Positions 8,503-16,830 of a stretch of 41,064 nucleotides of DNA are shown one piece after another (position 1 is the first letter of the stretch; each line of letters begins with the position of its first letter). Source of the DNA: a gamma proteobacterium L18 (GTDB lineage Bacteria > Pseudomonadota > Gammaproteobacteria > Pseudomonadales > Pseudomonadaceae); assembly GCA_000497835.1 (NCBI GenBank), contig KI547171.1, positions 373,456 to 414,519 of the forward strand, read 5' to 3'. The notes under the pieces are model-generated. The model saw only the letters and a program-made list of their open reading frames with translations, did no database searches and was not told the origin of the DNA. A program made the position numbers and the translations under genes.

Positions 8503-10061
8503 GCCTGAACACCTTGATTGCCACCTGGCTGGGCGATCGCCCACCCTTGCCGCTGGCCCGGCAACAGGCCGGTGCGTGGGCCGCCTGGCTGCGACCCATC
8601 GATGCGCACAACCCGGTGGGCGAAGACCCGGCCTACCACGATGAATTTCAGCGACTGCGCGAGGAAGTCAACAGGCTGTCCGGCGCCGATACCGAGCAGG
8701 TCGTCCGCTTGGCCGAGCAGTTGTCGATGCACACGTGCAAAGACCTGCGCGTGACCACTTACTGGCTATGGGCGCGTCAGCAGCGCGACGGCCTGGCGGG
8801 CCTGGCCGATGGGCTGAGCCTGCTGGCTGCCCTGGTGGAGCGCTTTGCCACGCAGGTATTGCCGGCACGGCCCAACAGCCGCAAGGCCGCGTTGGAGTGG
8901 CTGGCGGGCAGCAAGATACTGGACGGTCTTGCCCTGCATCGCGACACTGGGCAGCCGCATGCTGAAAGCATCGTCTGCGCGCTGGCCTGGCTGGACCATG
9001 CCCTGGAGGCGTGGCCGGTGGAGCAGCGCCCTGACCTGTCGGCGCTGCATAACGCCCTGGCGCTGCACTTGGGGCAACCCAGTGGCAGCGCAACGCCGGC
9101 GCCGACACAAGACACACCGGTGCAAACGGCCTTACCGGTATGCAGTGCCATCACCTCGGCCCGCGACCTGCTCGACAGCGGGCGTACCCTGGCCGGTTAC
9201 CTGCGCAACCAACCCCAAGGCTGGCTGGCGGGCCATCGGGTGATCAAGGCCCTGCGGTGGGACACGGTGCACCAATTGCCGGTCATCGACAGCAGCGGTC
9301 ACACCCGCCTGGCGCCGCCACGGGGCGAATATCGGCTGCAACTGCAGCGCCTGCACCAGCAACAGGCCTGGGATGACTTGCTCGAACAGGTCGAGCGCTT
9401 CTATGCCGAAGGCGCCAACCACTTCTGGCTGGATCTGCAGTGGTACCTGCATCAAGCCCTTGGCCGTTTGCCTGCACCTTGCGGTAGCTGGGCCGAAGGG
9501 GTGGCGCAAGACTTGGCGGGGCTGCTGCAACGCTTGCCGGGCCTGGAGTTGCTGCACTGGAGCGACGGCTCGCCGTTCGCTGACGAAACCACCCGTGAAT
9601 GGATAGACCAACACGCCAAGGCCCAGCGCCCCCGTGTGCCGCAGCCCGTGGCCGACGCCGGCGACCACGATCTGCAAGCGCTGGAACAACAAGCCTTGGT
9701 GCAGGCGGGCGAGCAGGGGGTAGACCACGCCCTGGCCTGGCTGGCGGTGCAACCCATTGGCCCCAGTGGTCGCCATCGCTGGATGTTGCGGCTGGTGATG
9801 GCGCGGGTGGCCGAGCAGGCGGGCAGCGCTGCGTTGGCCCAGCACCTGCTCAGCGAGCTGGACGCGACCGCCGAACGCCAGGGGTTGGGCGCATGGGAGC
9901 CGGACCTGCACTTCGAGGTCAAGGCGCGCCTGCTCAAGTTGTTGCGCCGCAAGGCCCAGCGCAGCGACGCCGACCGCCCTGCACTGACCGGGCGCATGGA
10001 CGCGCTGCTGGCGGCCCTGGTGGCCATCGATCCGGTCAATGCCGCAGCACTCTGCGCTTGA
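8499..10061 (+). CDS. tssA: T6SS cap and assembly protein TssA (VasJ type)
   Basis: The protein has 520 residues. The N-terminus holds an ImpA_N-type domain with PIDAHNPVGEDPAYHDEFQ followed by helical sequence; the C-terminal 135 residues (from about DAGDHDLQALEQQ) match the VasJ-like end of the longer TssA class. TssA proteins bind the membrane complex and baseplate, then stay at the distal end of the growing sheath and help its polymerisation. The start codon shares ATGA with the tssM stop, indicating translational coupling. It is followed 24 bases later by tssF. Confidence 0.88.
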   Translation: MSLNTLIATWLGDRPPLPLARQQAGAWAAWLRPIDAHNPVGEDPAYHDEFQRLREEVNRLSGADTEQVVRLAEQLSMHTCKDLRVTTYWLWARQQRDGLAGLADGLSLLAALVERFATQVLPARPNSRKAALEWLAGSKILDGLALHRDTGQPHAESIVCALAWLDHALEAWPVEQRPDLSALHNALALHLGQPSGSATPAPTQDTPVQTALPVCSAITSARDLLDSGRTLAGYLRNQPQGWLAGHRVIKALRWDTVHQLPVIDSSGHTRLAPPRGEYRLQLQRLHQQQAWDDLLEQVERFYAEGANHFWLDLQWYLHQALGRLPAPCGSWAEGVAQDLAGLLQRLPGLELLHWSDGSPFADETTREWIDQHAKAQRPRVPQPVADAGDHDLQALEQQALVQAGEQGVDHALAWLAVQPIGPSGRHRWMLRLVMARVAEQAGSAALAQHLLSELDATAERQGLGAWEPDLHFEVKARLLKLLRRKAQRSDADRPALTGRMDALLAALVAIDPVNAAALCA

Positions 10062-10085
10062 CCCCCACTTTTTAAGGCAACCGTG

Positions 10086-11855
10086 ATGGACAAAGACAAT
10101 CTGACCCTGCGTTATTTCCAGGCCGAAATGCGCTACCTGCGCGAGGCCGGCAAGGAGTTCGCCGCGGCCTATCCGGAGCTTGCCGCCGAGCTCAATCTGG
10201 ATCGCCCCGGCGCCCGCGACCCTTATGTGGAGCGGCTGCTCGAAGGCTTTGCCTTCCTGATGGGGCGGGTGCGGGAGAAAATCGACGACGATCTGCCGGA
10301 GCTGACCGAGGGCCTGGTGAGCCTGCTGTGGCCGCACTATCTGCGCACCATCCCCTCGCTGTGTGTGGTGGAACTGGCCCCGGATATCGACTGCATGAAG
10401 CACAGCCATGTGGTGGACAAAGGCTTCGAGATTCTGTCGCGCCCCCTTGGCCCGCGCGACACGCGCTGCCGTTACACCACCACCCAGGCCGTGCCGCTGC
10501 GGCCACTGCGCCTGGACGCGCTGCGACTGAGCCATGGCCAGGACGGCCGGGCGCTGCTGCAGTTGCGTTTGAGCCGTGGCGCGCATCTGCCCTGGGGGCA
10601 GTTCGACCTGGCGCAGATCGCGCTTTACCTCGACGGTGACGAGCGCCTCACGTCAGCCTTGCACCGTGCACTCACCCTGGGCGTGCAGGCGATTCATGCG
10701 CGGGTACCGGAGCAGCCGGGGCGCCAGACACTGGATGCGTATTTCTCACCCAAGGGGTTTTGCCCCCAGGATCGGCTGTGGCCCAAAGGTGACAGCGCTT
10801 TCAGTGGTTACCAGCTATTGCTGGAGTACTTCACCTTTCCGCAGAAATTCAGCTTCGTGACCCTGTGCGGGCTGGAACAGGTACAGGTGCCTGCGCAAGC
10901 GCCCTGGCTTGAGCTGGATATCGAACTGGACAGCCCTTGGCCCCAGGAGCACAACCTGAGCCTGGACAACCTCAAGCTGCACGCCGTGCCCGTGATCAAT
11001 CTGTTTACCCTGGAGTCCGACCCCCTGGCGCTGGACCCGTTGCAATCGGACTACTTGCTGCGCGCCTTGCGCCTGCAGGACGGCCACACCGAAATCTATT
11101 CGGTGGACGGCGTGACCGGCACCGGCAAAAGCGGCCACCACACTTACGTGCCTTTCAGCAGCTTCCAGCATAAGGGTGGGCTGCTGCGCGATGACGCGCC
11201 GCCGCGCTACTTTCACACCCGGCTCAAGCGCGGCGCCAACGGTTTGCATGACACCTGGCTGATCCTGGGGGGCGAAGGTTTCGATGAGGATCGCCTGGGC
11301 GCCGAAGAGCACCTGTCGCTGCGCTTGACCGGTACCCACGGGATGCTGCCGCACAAGGCGCTGCAAAGTGCATTGCTCGATACCCCCGCCCTGGCCGGGC
11401 CCGTGCCCTTGCGCGTGCGCAGCCTGTGCGCGCCGACCTCGCCGTGTTACCCGCCCAGTGGCGATCGTTTTCACTGGCGCATCCTCAGCCATCTGGGCTC
11501 CACCTTTTTGCCCATGCTTGACAACGTCGAAGTACTGCGCGGCACCCTGGCGCTGTATGACTGGACGGCCAGCGATGCCAATCGGCGGCGCCTGCAGGCG
11601 ATCACCGAGGTCAGGCACCACCTGATTCAGCGCTTTGAAAAGGGTTGCCTGCTGCGCGGCGTCGACATCGAGGTGACGCTGGAAACCAGTGGCTTCCGCG
11701 GGGAAGGGGACATCAGTCTGTTCGGCGAAATGCTCAGCCGCTTCTTTGCACTGTACGCCGACATCCATCTGTTCAATCAGCTCACGCTGGTTCTGCACCC
11801 CGGCACCCGGTGCTTGCGCTGGGGCGAAAATCATAGCCAGCGGGTGCCGGGTTGA
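10086..11855 (+). CDS. tssF: T6SS baseplate wedge protein TssF
   Basis: The 589-residue protein begins MDKDNLTLRYFQAEMRYLRE, typical of TssF (VasA/ImpG). ATG 10086 is chosen over the adjacent GTG 10083 because AAGG at 10074-10077 gives an eight-base spacer. TssF pairs with TssG as the baseplate wedge around the VgrG hub and is homologous to phage T4 gp6 in part. Conserved family stretches include PYVERLLEGFAFLMGRVR and LVSLLWPHYLRTIPS near the N-terminus. Length is normal. Its TGA is interlocked with the putative tssG start. Confidence 0.93.
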   Translation: MDKDNLTLRYFQAEMRYLREAGKEFAAAYPELAAELNLDRPGARDPYVERLLEGFAFLMGRVREKIDDDLPELTEGLVSLLWPHYLRTIPSLCVVELAPDIDCMKHSHVVDKGFEILSRPLGPRDTRCRYTTTQAVPLRPLRLDALRLSHGQDGRALLQLRLSRGAHLPWGQFDLAQIALYLDGDERLTSALHRALTLGVQAIHARVPEQPGRQTLDAYFSPKGFCPQDRLWPKGDSAFSGYQLLLEYFTFPQKFSFVTLCGLEQVQVPAQAPWLELDIELDSPWPQEHNLSLDNLKLHAVPVINLFTLESDPLALDPLQSDYLLRALRLQDGHTEIYSVDGVTGTGKSGHHTYVPFSSFQHKGGLLRDDAPPRYFHTRLKRGANGLHDTWLILGGEGFDEDRLGAEEHLSLRLTGTHGMLPHKALQSALLDTPALAGPVPLRVRSLCAPTSPCYPPSGDRFHWRILSHLGSTFLPMLDNVEVLRGTLALYDWTASDANRRRLQAITEVRHHLIQRFEKGCLLRGVDIEVTLETSGFRGEGDISLFGEMLSRFFALYADIHLFNQLTLVLHPGTRCLRWGENHSQRVPG

Positions 11856-12895
11856 GCGTGCAGGCGGTGTTGGCCGCACTGCGCCCCCGGGTGGCGCAAG
11901 CCTCGGTGTATCGCTTCTGCCACTTGCTGGAACTGGCCGAGCCCCAGCGTGCGCTGCTGGGCAGTACGGACAGCCCGGCGGACGACCCGGTTCGCTTCCG
12001 CCCACACCCGGGCATGGGCTTCCCCGGTGCAGAGTTGAAGGCCATCGAACACGATGCGTTGCACCCCGGGTATCCGCCCACCGTGCGGACGTGGCTGCTG
12101 GGCTTGTACGGGGTGGAGTCACCCCTGCCCACGGCCTACCTGGACGATATCGCCCTGCAACGCGAAGGGCACCTGGGGCTGCAAGCCTTTCTGGATATCT
12201 TCAATCACCGGATCTTCACCCAGTTCTATCGCGTATGGCGCAAATACGCCTACCCGGTCACTTTTGCGCCCGGCGGTACCGACGCCACGTCACAGTGCCT
12301 GCTGGGGCTGATCGGGCTGGGCATGCCCGGCACGACTGCGGAGATGAGCGCGCCCGCGTCGCGGTTTTTGGCACTCCTGGGGCCGATGCGCCTGCCAACC
12401 CGTACGGGCGAGGGCCTTGTGGCCTTGGTCAGGCTGCTGGCGGCCGGCACCCAGGCGCACGTCACGCCCCATTGGCCCGTGCGGGTGCCTGCGCCCCAGC
12501 AAGCCAGGTTGGGCGGTGAGCATCCGGTATGCCTGGCGCAAAGCGCGCCGCTGGGCGACGTGGGGCGCGATGCAAGCTGCGAGGTGCTGTTGAGCCTGGC
12601 CACCGACGATGGGCAACAAGCCCTTGGCTGGCTGCCGGGTGCGCCGCTGCACCGCGACCTGCTGCTGATGTTGCGCGTGTACCTGGGATGGCGCTGCACG
12701 GTGCGGCTGACGCTGACCCTGCCACCGCATCTGCTGCCCACGCCGATATTGGGCAAGGCCAACGTGCTGCTGGGCATGACAGGACTGATCGGCACCCCGG
12801 CAGGCGTCACCCTCACTATCCACTTGGGCCGCTATCAGGGCTTGTGCCCCAATCCATTTTTCAGGGAGATTTATCATGTTGGCTACCGTATGTAA
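11852..12895 (+). CDS. tssG: T6SS baseplate protein TssG
   Basis: About 345 residues of the TssG (VasB/ImpH) family, the partner of TssF in the baseplate wedge. Family-like segments include RPHPGMGFPGAELKAIE, LLGLYGVESPLP and FLDIFNHRIFTQFYRVWRKY. The start is uncertain: TTG 11852 overlaps the tssF stop, and GTG 11858 is the other in-frame choice; neither has a clear ribosome site, so translation probably depends on coupling to tssF. The 3' end overlaps tssJ by 20 bases, and the tssJ ribosome site lies inside this gene. Confidence 0.9.
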   Translation: MSVQAVLAALRPRVAQASVYRFCHLLELAEPQRALLGSTDSPADDPVRFRPHPGMGFPGAELKAIEHDALHPGYPPTVRTWLLGLYGVESPLPTAYLDDIALQREGHLGLQAFLDIFNHRIFTQFYRVWRKYAYPVTFAPGGTDATSQCLLGLIGLGMPGTTAEMSAPASRFLALLGPMRLPTRTGEGLVALVRLLAAGTQAHVTPHWPVRVPAPQQARLGGEHPVCLAQSAPLGDVGRDASCEVLLSLATDDGQQALGWLPGAPLHRDLLLMLRVYLGWRCTVRLTLTLPPHLLPTPILGKANVLLGMTGLIGTPAGVTLTIHLGRYQGLCPNPFFREIYHVGYRM

Positions 12896-13388
12896 GGTCA
12901 CGTTGATGGCAGTCATCAGCCTTGGGCTGGCCGGGTGTGGTTCGAGCCGCAGCACCAGCGATGACAGCGCCACGGCGCTTGTCACCCTGCGCCTGGACTT
13001 CAATGGCCGTGCCGCCATGAACACCGCGGGCCACGAAATGAACGCACTGTCGGTGCCGACCCTGGTGCGGGTGTATCAGGTGCGGTCGCGGGTAGCGCTG
13101 CAAAAGGCGTCGTACGACAGTCTGGTGGCCGACAGCGGGCAGTTGCCAGGCGCGGACGTGCTGGCGGAACAGAGCTTGGTGGTGCGTCCTGGAGAAGGCG
13201 CGCAATTGAACATGCCCTTGGCCGGCGACGCACGCTTTGTCGCGGTAGTAGGGTTGTTTCGCGACCCTGACCTGCATGAGGGCTCATGGCGAGTCATCCT
13301 GGACCGCAGCGAGCTGAACCCGATCAAGGCGCGGGTGCTGGAGCTGGGCGATAACCGCCTGACATTGCTGCCGGTGAGCGAGGGGTAA
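12876..13388 (+). CDS. tssJ: T6SS outer-membrane lipoprotein TssJ
   Basis: A 170-residue lipoprotein with a signal peptide ending in the lipobox LAGC (Cys21). TssJ is anchored in the outer membrane and binds the periplasmic end of TssM, completing the membrane complex. The mature part has the expected beta-sandwich character, including PTLVRVYQVRS and the SWRVILDRSELNPIK region. AGGGAG at 12863-12868 precedes the ATG and is embedded in tssG, so the two genes overlap. tssE follows after three bases. Confidence 0.92.
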   Translation: MLATVCKVTLMAVISLGLAGCGSSRSTSDDSATALVTLRLDFNGRAAMNTAGHEMNALSVPTLVRVYQVRSRVALQKASYDSLVADSGQLPGADVLAEQSLVVRPGEGAQLNMPLAGDARFVAVVGLFRDPDLHEGSWRVILDRSELNPIKARVLELGDNRLTLLPVSEG

Positions 13389-13391
13389 GCC

Positions 13392-13817
13392 ATGACGCAA
13401 TCGATGCCTTCGCTGTATGAGCGGCTGCTGCAGAACGTGGCTGGCGAGACGCGCCTGCAGCGCCTGCATGAGGAGGACCAGCCCATCGTGTCGATCCTGG
13501 ATAACGTGCAGCGCATCCTCAACAGCCGTGCCGGTACCCTGGCGCACTTACCTGACTATGGTTTGCCGGACATGAGCGAGATCCTTCAGGCGTTGCCGGG
13601 TTCTGCGCACCAGCTAAAGGACAGCATCGCCCACACCTTGCGTATCTACGAGCCGCGCCTGCGTGGTTTGGACATAGCGCTGTTGCCGCAAAAGCAGCCG
13701 GGGCATCTGGAATATGCCCTGGAGTTGCACCTGCACAACGGTGCCCAAGCCACCTTTGCCACCACGGTGGGGCCGCAGGGTAATGTACGGGTATGGCGGC
13801 TCAAGCCACTGGCGTAA
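13392..13817 (+). CDS. tssE: T6SS baseplate protein TssE (gp25-like)
   Basis: A 141-residue gp25/GPW-like protein. TssE links the baseplate wedges to the first sheath ring. Recognisable elements are MPSLYERLL at the N-terminus, SILDNVQRILNSRAGT, the LPDYGLPDM motif and EPRLRGLDI. It ends the T6SS block in this window, and a convergent DNA glycosylase gene stops 20 bases further on. Confidence 0.93.
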   Translation: MTQSMPSLYERLLQNVAGETRLQRLHEEDQPIVSILDNVQRILNSRAGTLAHLPDYGLPDMSEILQALPGSAHQLKDSIAHTLRIYEPRLRGLDIALLPQKQPGHLEYALELHLHNGAQATFATTVGPQGNVRVWRLKPLA

Positions 13818-13820
13818 ACC

Positions 13821-13841
13821 GTAGCCGCGGCCGCAGGCTAC
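13821..13841. terminator. Possible two-way terminator hairpin
   Basis: GTAGCC and GGCTAC form six-base arms around a GC-rich loop between the convergent tssE and glycosylase genes, reaching into the glycosylase stop codon. There is no strong T run, so this may be a REP-related palindrome with a terminator role rather than a classical intrinsic terminator. Confidence 0.35.
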
Positions 13842-14455
13842 ACCGGTGGACAGCGCCACAGGTACCATGCGGCCACGGTGCGATAAGGCGCCCAGACCAG
13901 GCCCAGGTCACGCATCTGCCGCGGCGTGGGCGCCTTGGCCAACTGCTTGAGGCGCCGATAGCCCTCGCGCACGCCAAAGTCATCCACGGGCAAAATGTCC
14001 AGGCGCTCAAGGCTGTAGATCATGAACATTTCCACGGTCCAGCGACCGATGCCTTTGAGGCGGGTCAAACGTGTGATCAGCCCTTCATCGTCAAGGCCCA
14101 GTGATTCAGCGCGCGAGGGCACCACGCCGTCCAGGGTGGCCTGGGCAATGGCGCGAATGGTCGCAAGCTTGGTGGCGGAAAAACCACAGGCCCGTTGCAG
14201 GTCCGGGTCGGTCGCCAGCAATTGCTCGGCCGACGGGAAAGGCGAATCGCCATACAATGCGAGAAACCGGCCGAGAATGGCATCCCCCGCCTTGGCATGC
14301 AGTTGCTGGTAGGCAATGGCGCGGATCAATGCCTCGTAGGGTTCACGCGCCGGTTTTGACGTATGCAGGCAGGGGCCCACCTGATCGACCAAGCGGGCCC
14401 AGTCCGGGTCCAGACCACTGAGGTGAATGCTTGCCTGCTCAAAAATATTTGACAC
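13838..14455 (-). CDS. HhH-GPD DNA glycosylase, DNA-3-methyladenine glycosylase II-like
   Basis: A 205-residue base-excision enzyme of the AlkA-like HhH-GPD superfamily, which removes alkylated purines from DNA. The helix-hairpin-helix reads LKGIGRWT at residues 133-140. It is followed by the LPVDDFGVREG segment, whose second Asp (Asp159) matches catalytic Asp238 of AlkA by eye. AIAYQQLHAKAGDAI near residue 46 is the usual first conserved helix. It lacks the N-terminal AlkA domain and so belongs to the short form common in Pseudomonas. It lies 27 bases downstream of an oxidoreductase gene on the same strand and could share its transcript. Confidence 0.88.
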   Translation of the reverse strand: MSNIFEQASIHLSGLDPDWARLVDQVGPCLHTSKPAREPYEALIRAIAYQQLHAKAGDAILGRFLALYGDSPFPSAEQLLATDPDLQRACGFSATKLATIRAIAQATLDGVVPSRAESLGLDDEGLITRLTRLKGIGRWTVEMFMIYSLERLDILPVDDFGVREGYRRLKQLAKAPTPRQMRDLGLVWAPYRTVAAWYLWRCPPV

Positions 14456-14482
14456 ACCAAACTCCGTAGCGGCGTTCGCGCG

Positions 14483-15361
14483 TCAGGCCTGGCCGGCGCG
14501 GCGCGCGCTGGTGCGCGACAACGCCGCCCAGTCCAGGTGGCCTTCGCCATGGGCCAGGGCTTCGATGTGGGTGTCGCGCAGGGTGCTGGCCAGGGGCAGG
14601 GGCACATTGACCTTTTCCGCGGCATCCATGGCCAGGCGCACATCCTTCAAGCCCAGGGCCAGCTTGAAGCCGGCGGGCTCAAAGCGTTCTTCGGCCATGG
14701 CTTGGCCGTAGCCTTTGTACACGGGCGCTGCGAACAGCGTGGAGGTGACCAGGTCCAGCACGCTGCCCTTGTCCACCCCGTACCCCTGGGCCAGCGCCAC
14801 AGCCTCGCCCATGGTGCCGATGGCGCTGGCAATCATGAAGTTGACCGAAAGTTTGACTGCGTTGGCCTGCTCGGGACGATCGCCAAAGTGCCAGGTTTTC
14901 TGCCCCAGCACCTCGAACAGCGGCTGCACGCTGGCCAGCGCCGTGGCGTCGCCGGCCGCCAGAATCTGCAGTTGCCCGGCCTCGGCCACGTTCACCCGGC
15001 CCAGCACCGGGGCGGCAAGGTAGGCAACGCCCTGTTGTTGATGCAGCTCCAGCAAGCGGTTGGCCAGTGCCACCGAGATGGTCGCCATGTTGACGTGGAT
15101 GGCGCCGGGCTTGAGGGCCTGCAGGGCGCCGCTGTCGATCAGTGCAGCCTGGGTGGCGGTATCGTCGGCCAGCATCGAGATCACCACGTCGGCACCCTCG
15201 ACGGCCTGGCGGGCCGTTTCGGCAGGCGCCGCGCCCAGTGCCGCCAGGGTGGCGACCGGCTGTGGCGAGCGGTTCCAGGCGCGCACGGGGTATCCGGCCT
15301 TGAGCAGGTTGGTGGCCATCGGCAGGCCCATGGTGCCCAGGCCCAGGAAGGCGATTTGCAT
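14483..15361 (-). CDS. NAD(P)-dependent beta-hydroxyacid dehydrogenase (3-hydroxyisobutyrate dehydrogenase family)
   Basis: The protein has 292 residues from ATG 15361, which has AAGGAG eight bases upstream; an in-frame ATG 36 bases earlier lacks this. The N-terminal Rossmann fold shows IAFLGLGTMGLPMATNLL with the GLGTMG dinucleotide loop. The conserved lysine of the family is visible in NAVKLSVNF (Lys170). The C-terminal half is the all-helical domain that completes the active site. Substrates in this family include 3-hydroxyisobutyrate, tartronate semialdehyde and related small hydroxy acids or aldehydes; which one is used here cannot be told. No catabolic partner lies next to it. Confidence 0.85.
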   Translation of the reverse strand: MQIAFLGLGTMGLPMATNLLKAGYPVRAWNRSPQPVATLAALGAAPAETARQAVEGADVVISMLADDTATQAALIDSGALQALKPGAIHVNMATISVALANRLLELHQQQGVAYLAAPVLGRVNVAEAGQLQILAAGDATALASVQPLFEVLGQKTWHFGDRPEQANAVKLSVNFMIASAIGTMGEAVALAQGYGVDKGSVLDLVTSTLFAAPVYKGYGQAMAEERFEPAGFKLALGLKDVRLAMDAAEKVNVPLPLASTLRDTHIEALAHGEGHLDWAALSRTSARRAGQA

Positions 15362-15531
15362 GGCAAGCACTCCTTGTCCAAATCCCAAGCATCGCATGCC
15401 CGGGACCTGCGTGCCACCGTGCGGGTGGCTGTCAAAAATGCCCGACCAATGCCATCAAGACTGCCGCTGCCGCGCCGACATCAATGACATAACAACAATG
15501 ATGTCCCGATCCTTTCCTGCGAGACGCTTCG

Positions 15532-16596
15532 ATGACCAGCTTTTCCGCGGATGACCGCGCCCAGGTTTTGCAGGATGCAAGCTTACAGTTCTGGAAACAC
15601 ATCATTGGCATTGTGTGGTTGGCCCTGGCCATCCATATCGTGCTGTTTGGCCTCTTCGTGGCGCTGGGCATCACGGTGCTGTGGGTGGCCAACGCCCTGA
15701 GTATCGTCACTTACGTGGTGTGCCTGCTGGCCATTGGGCGCAATCGCTTTCAACTGGCGGGCATGCTGTTCAGCCTGGAAATTATCGCCCACGCCATTGT
15801 CGCCACCTGGATGCTGGGCTGGGACAGCAATTTCGACCTGTACCTGTTCTGCCTGGTGCCCATCATTGCCTTCAGCTTCCAGACGGCGCCGGTGCGCCGG
15901 GTACTGTTGAGCGTGGCGATCGTACTGGTGGCCGTGGGCGGCTTTGCCCTGCGGCGGCATATGGGCCTGGCCCAGGGTGTGCAGGACGATCTGATCGACA
16001 TTTTCGGCATCGTCAACGCCCTGACCGCCACCGGGCTGTTGATGTACGCCACCGCGTTGTCGGTGCGTTTCACCTTGTCCATGCAACTGCACCTGTATCA
16101 GTCGGCTCACCGCGACAGCCTCACCAGTTTGTATACGCGCCGCCGCGTGTTGCAGCGCCTGCGGCAGATGGGGGGCGAGCGACAGCGCGGCTGTACGGCG
16201 CTGATCCTGCTGGATGTGGACCATTTCAAGCTGATCAATGATCGTCACGGGCATGACCTGGGCGATGTGGTGTTGCAGCAGGTGGCCGACAGCATTTCCG
16301 GGGCCGTGCGGGTAACGGACATTGCGGCGCGCTGGGGCGGCGAGGAGTTTTTGGTGCTGATGCCCAGCACGTCACTGGCCGAGGCCGGCGTGGTGGCGCA
16401 ACGGGTGCTGGAATGCATTCGGGCCCGGGCCGGGCTGATCGAGGGCAGGGCGCTGGTGGTGACGGCGACGCTGTCGGTGACGGTGATCGGCGCTGAGGAA
16501 ACCTTCCGGGACGCGCTGAAGCGGGCCGATGGCCTGCTGTATCAGGGTAAGGAGGCGGGGCGCGACCGCGTGATGATGGCCGCTGAAGCGGCGTGA
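15532..16596 (+). CDS. Membrane-bound diguanylate cyclase (GGDEF)
   Basis: The protein has 354 residues. The first 190 contain about six hydrophobic helices forming an unclassified membrane sensor region. A GGDEF domain follows, starting at DSLTSLYTRR. The active-site loop reads GGEEF at residues 269-273, which is compatible with activity, and RVTD at 260-263 lies five residues before it, the position of the inhibitory c-di-GMP I-site. It should therefore make c-di-GMP from GTP and be feedback-inhibited. It is divergent from the oxidoreductase gene across 170 bases. The signal sensed is unknown. Confidence 0.9.
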   Translation: MTSFSADDRAQVLQDASLQFWKHIIGIVWLALAIHIVLFGLFVALGITVLWVANALSIVTYVVCLLAIGRNRFQLAGMLFSLEIIAHAIVATWMLGWDSNFDLYLFCLVPIIAFSFQTAPVRRVLLSVAIVLVAVGGFALRRHMGLAQGVQDDLIDIFGIVNALTATGLLMYATALSVRFTLSMQLHLYQSAHRDSLTSLYTRRRVLQRLRQMGGERQRGCTALILLDVDHFKLINDRHGHDLGDVVLQQVADSISGAVRVTDIAARWGGEEFLVLMPSTSLAEAGVVAQRVLECIRARAGLIEGRALVVTATLSVTVIGAEETFRDALKRADGLLYQGKEAGRDRVMMAAEAA

Positions 16597-16830
16597 CTCA
16601 CTGTCTTTGTGGCACCGCGTCGCCTGTGACGCAGCCTTCGGCAGCTGCTACACCCCTCTGTGGGAGCGGGTTCTACCCGCGAAAAGGACACCGCGTAATA
16701 CCTGGCACCCTGTGGCGCCCTTTTCGCGGGTAGAACCCGCTCCCACAAAGACAGTTGCTGCTACAAAATCCCTGGTTTCACGCCATCTGTAGCAGCGGCC
16801 GTCAGGTCGCGTCACAGGCAGCGCGGTGGG
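16597..16830. repeat. Composite REP element, copy 1
   Basis: The gap between the cyclase and the amidase holds a composite palindrome and no gene. Bases 16659-16687 and 16719-16747 are perfect 29-base inverted arms (TGTGGGAGCGGGTTCTACCC and onward) around a 31-base loop. The stretch 16613-16652 is a second REP-like unit, seen as TGTAGCAGCTGCCG on the minus strand, and a related TAGCAGCGGCCG unit begins at 16790. The block 16613-16765 recurs nearly unchanged at 36023-36172. The elements may also serve as transcription terminators for the flanking convergent genes. Confidence 0.85.

Noticed and set aside
2..13817. A degenerate T6SS lacking tssB, tssC, hcp, tssH, tssK and tssL
   Set aside because: The window begins inside vgrG, so missing genes most likely lie to the left; every gene present looks intact.
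16607..16792. Small frame with WERVLPAK and SRVEPAPTK stretches, also seen near 36062
   Set aside because: These peptides are translations of the REP palindrome; both places are repeats, not genes.
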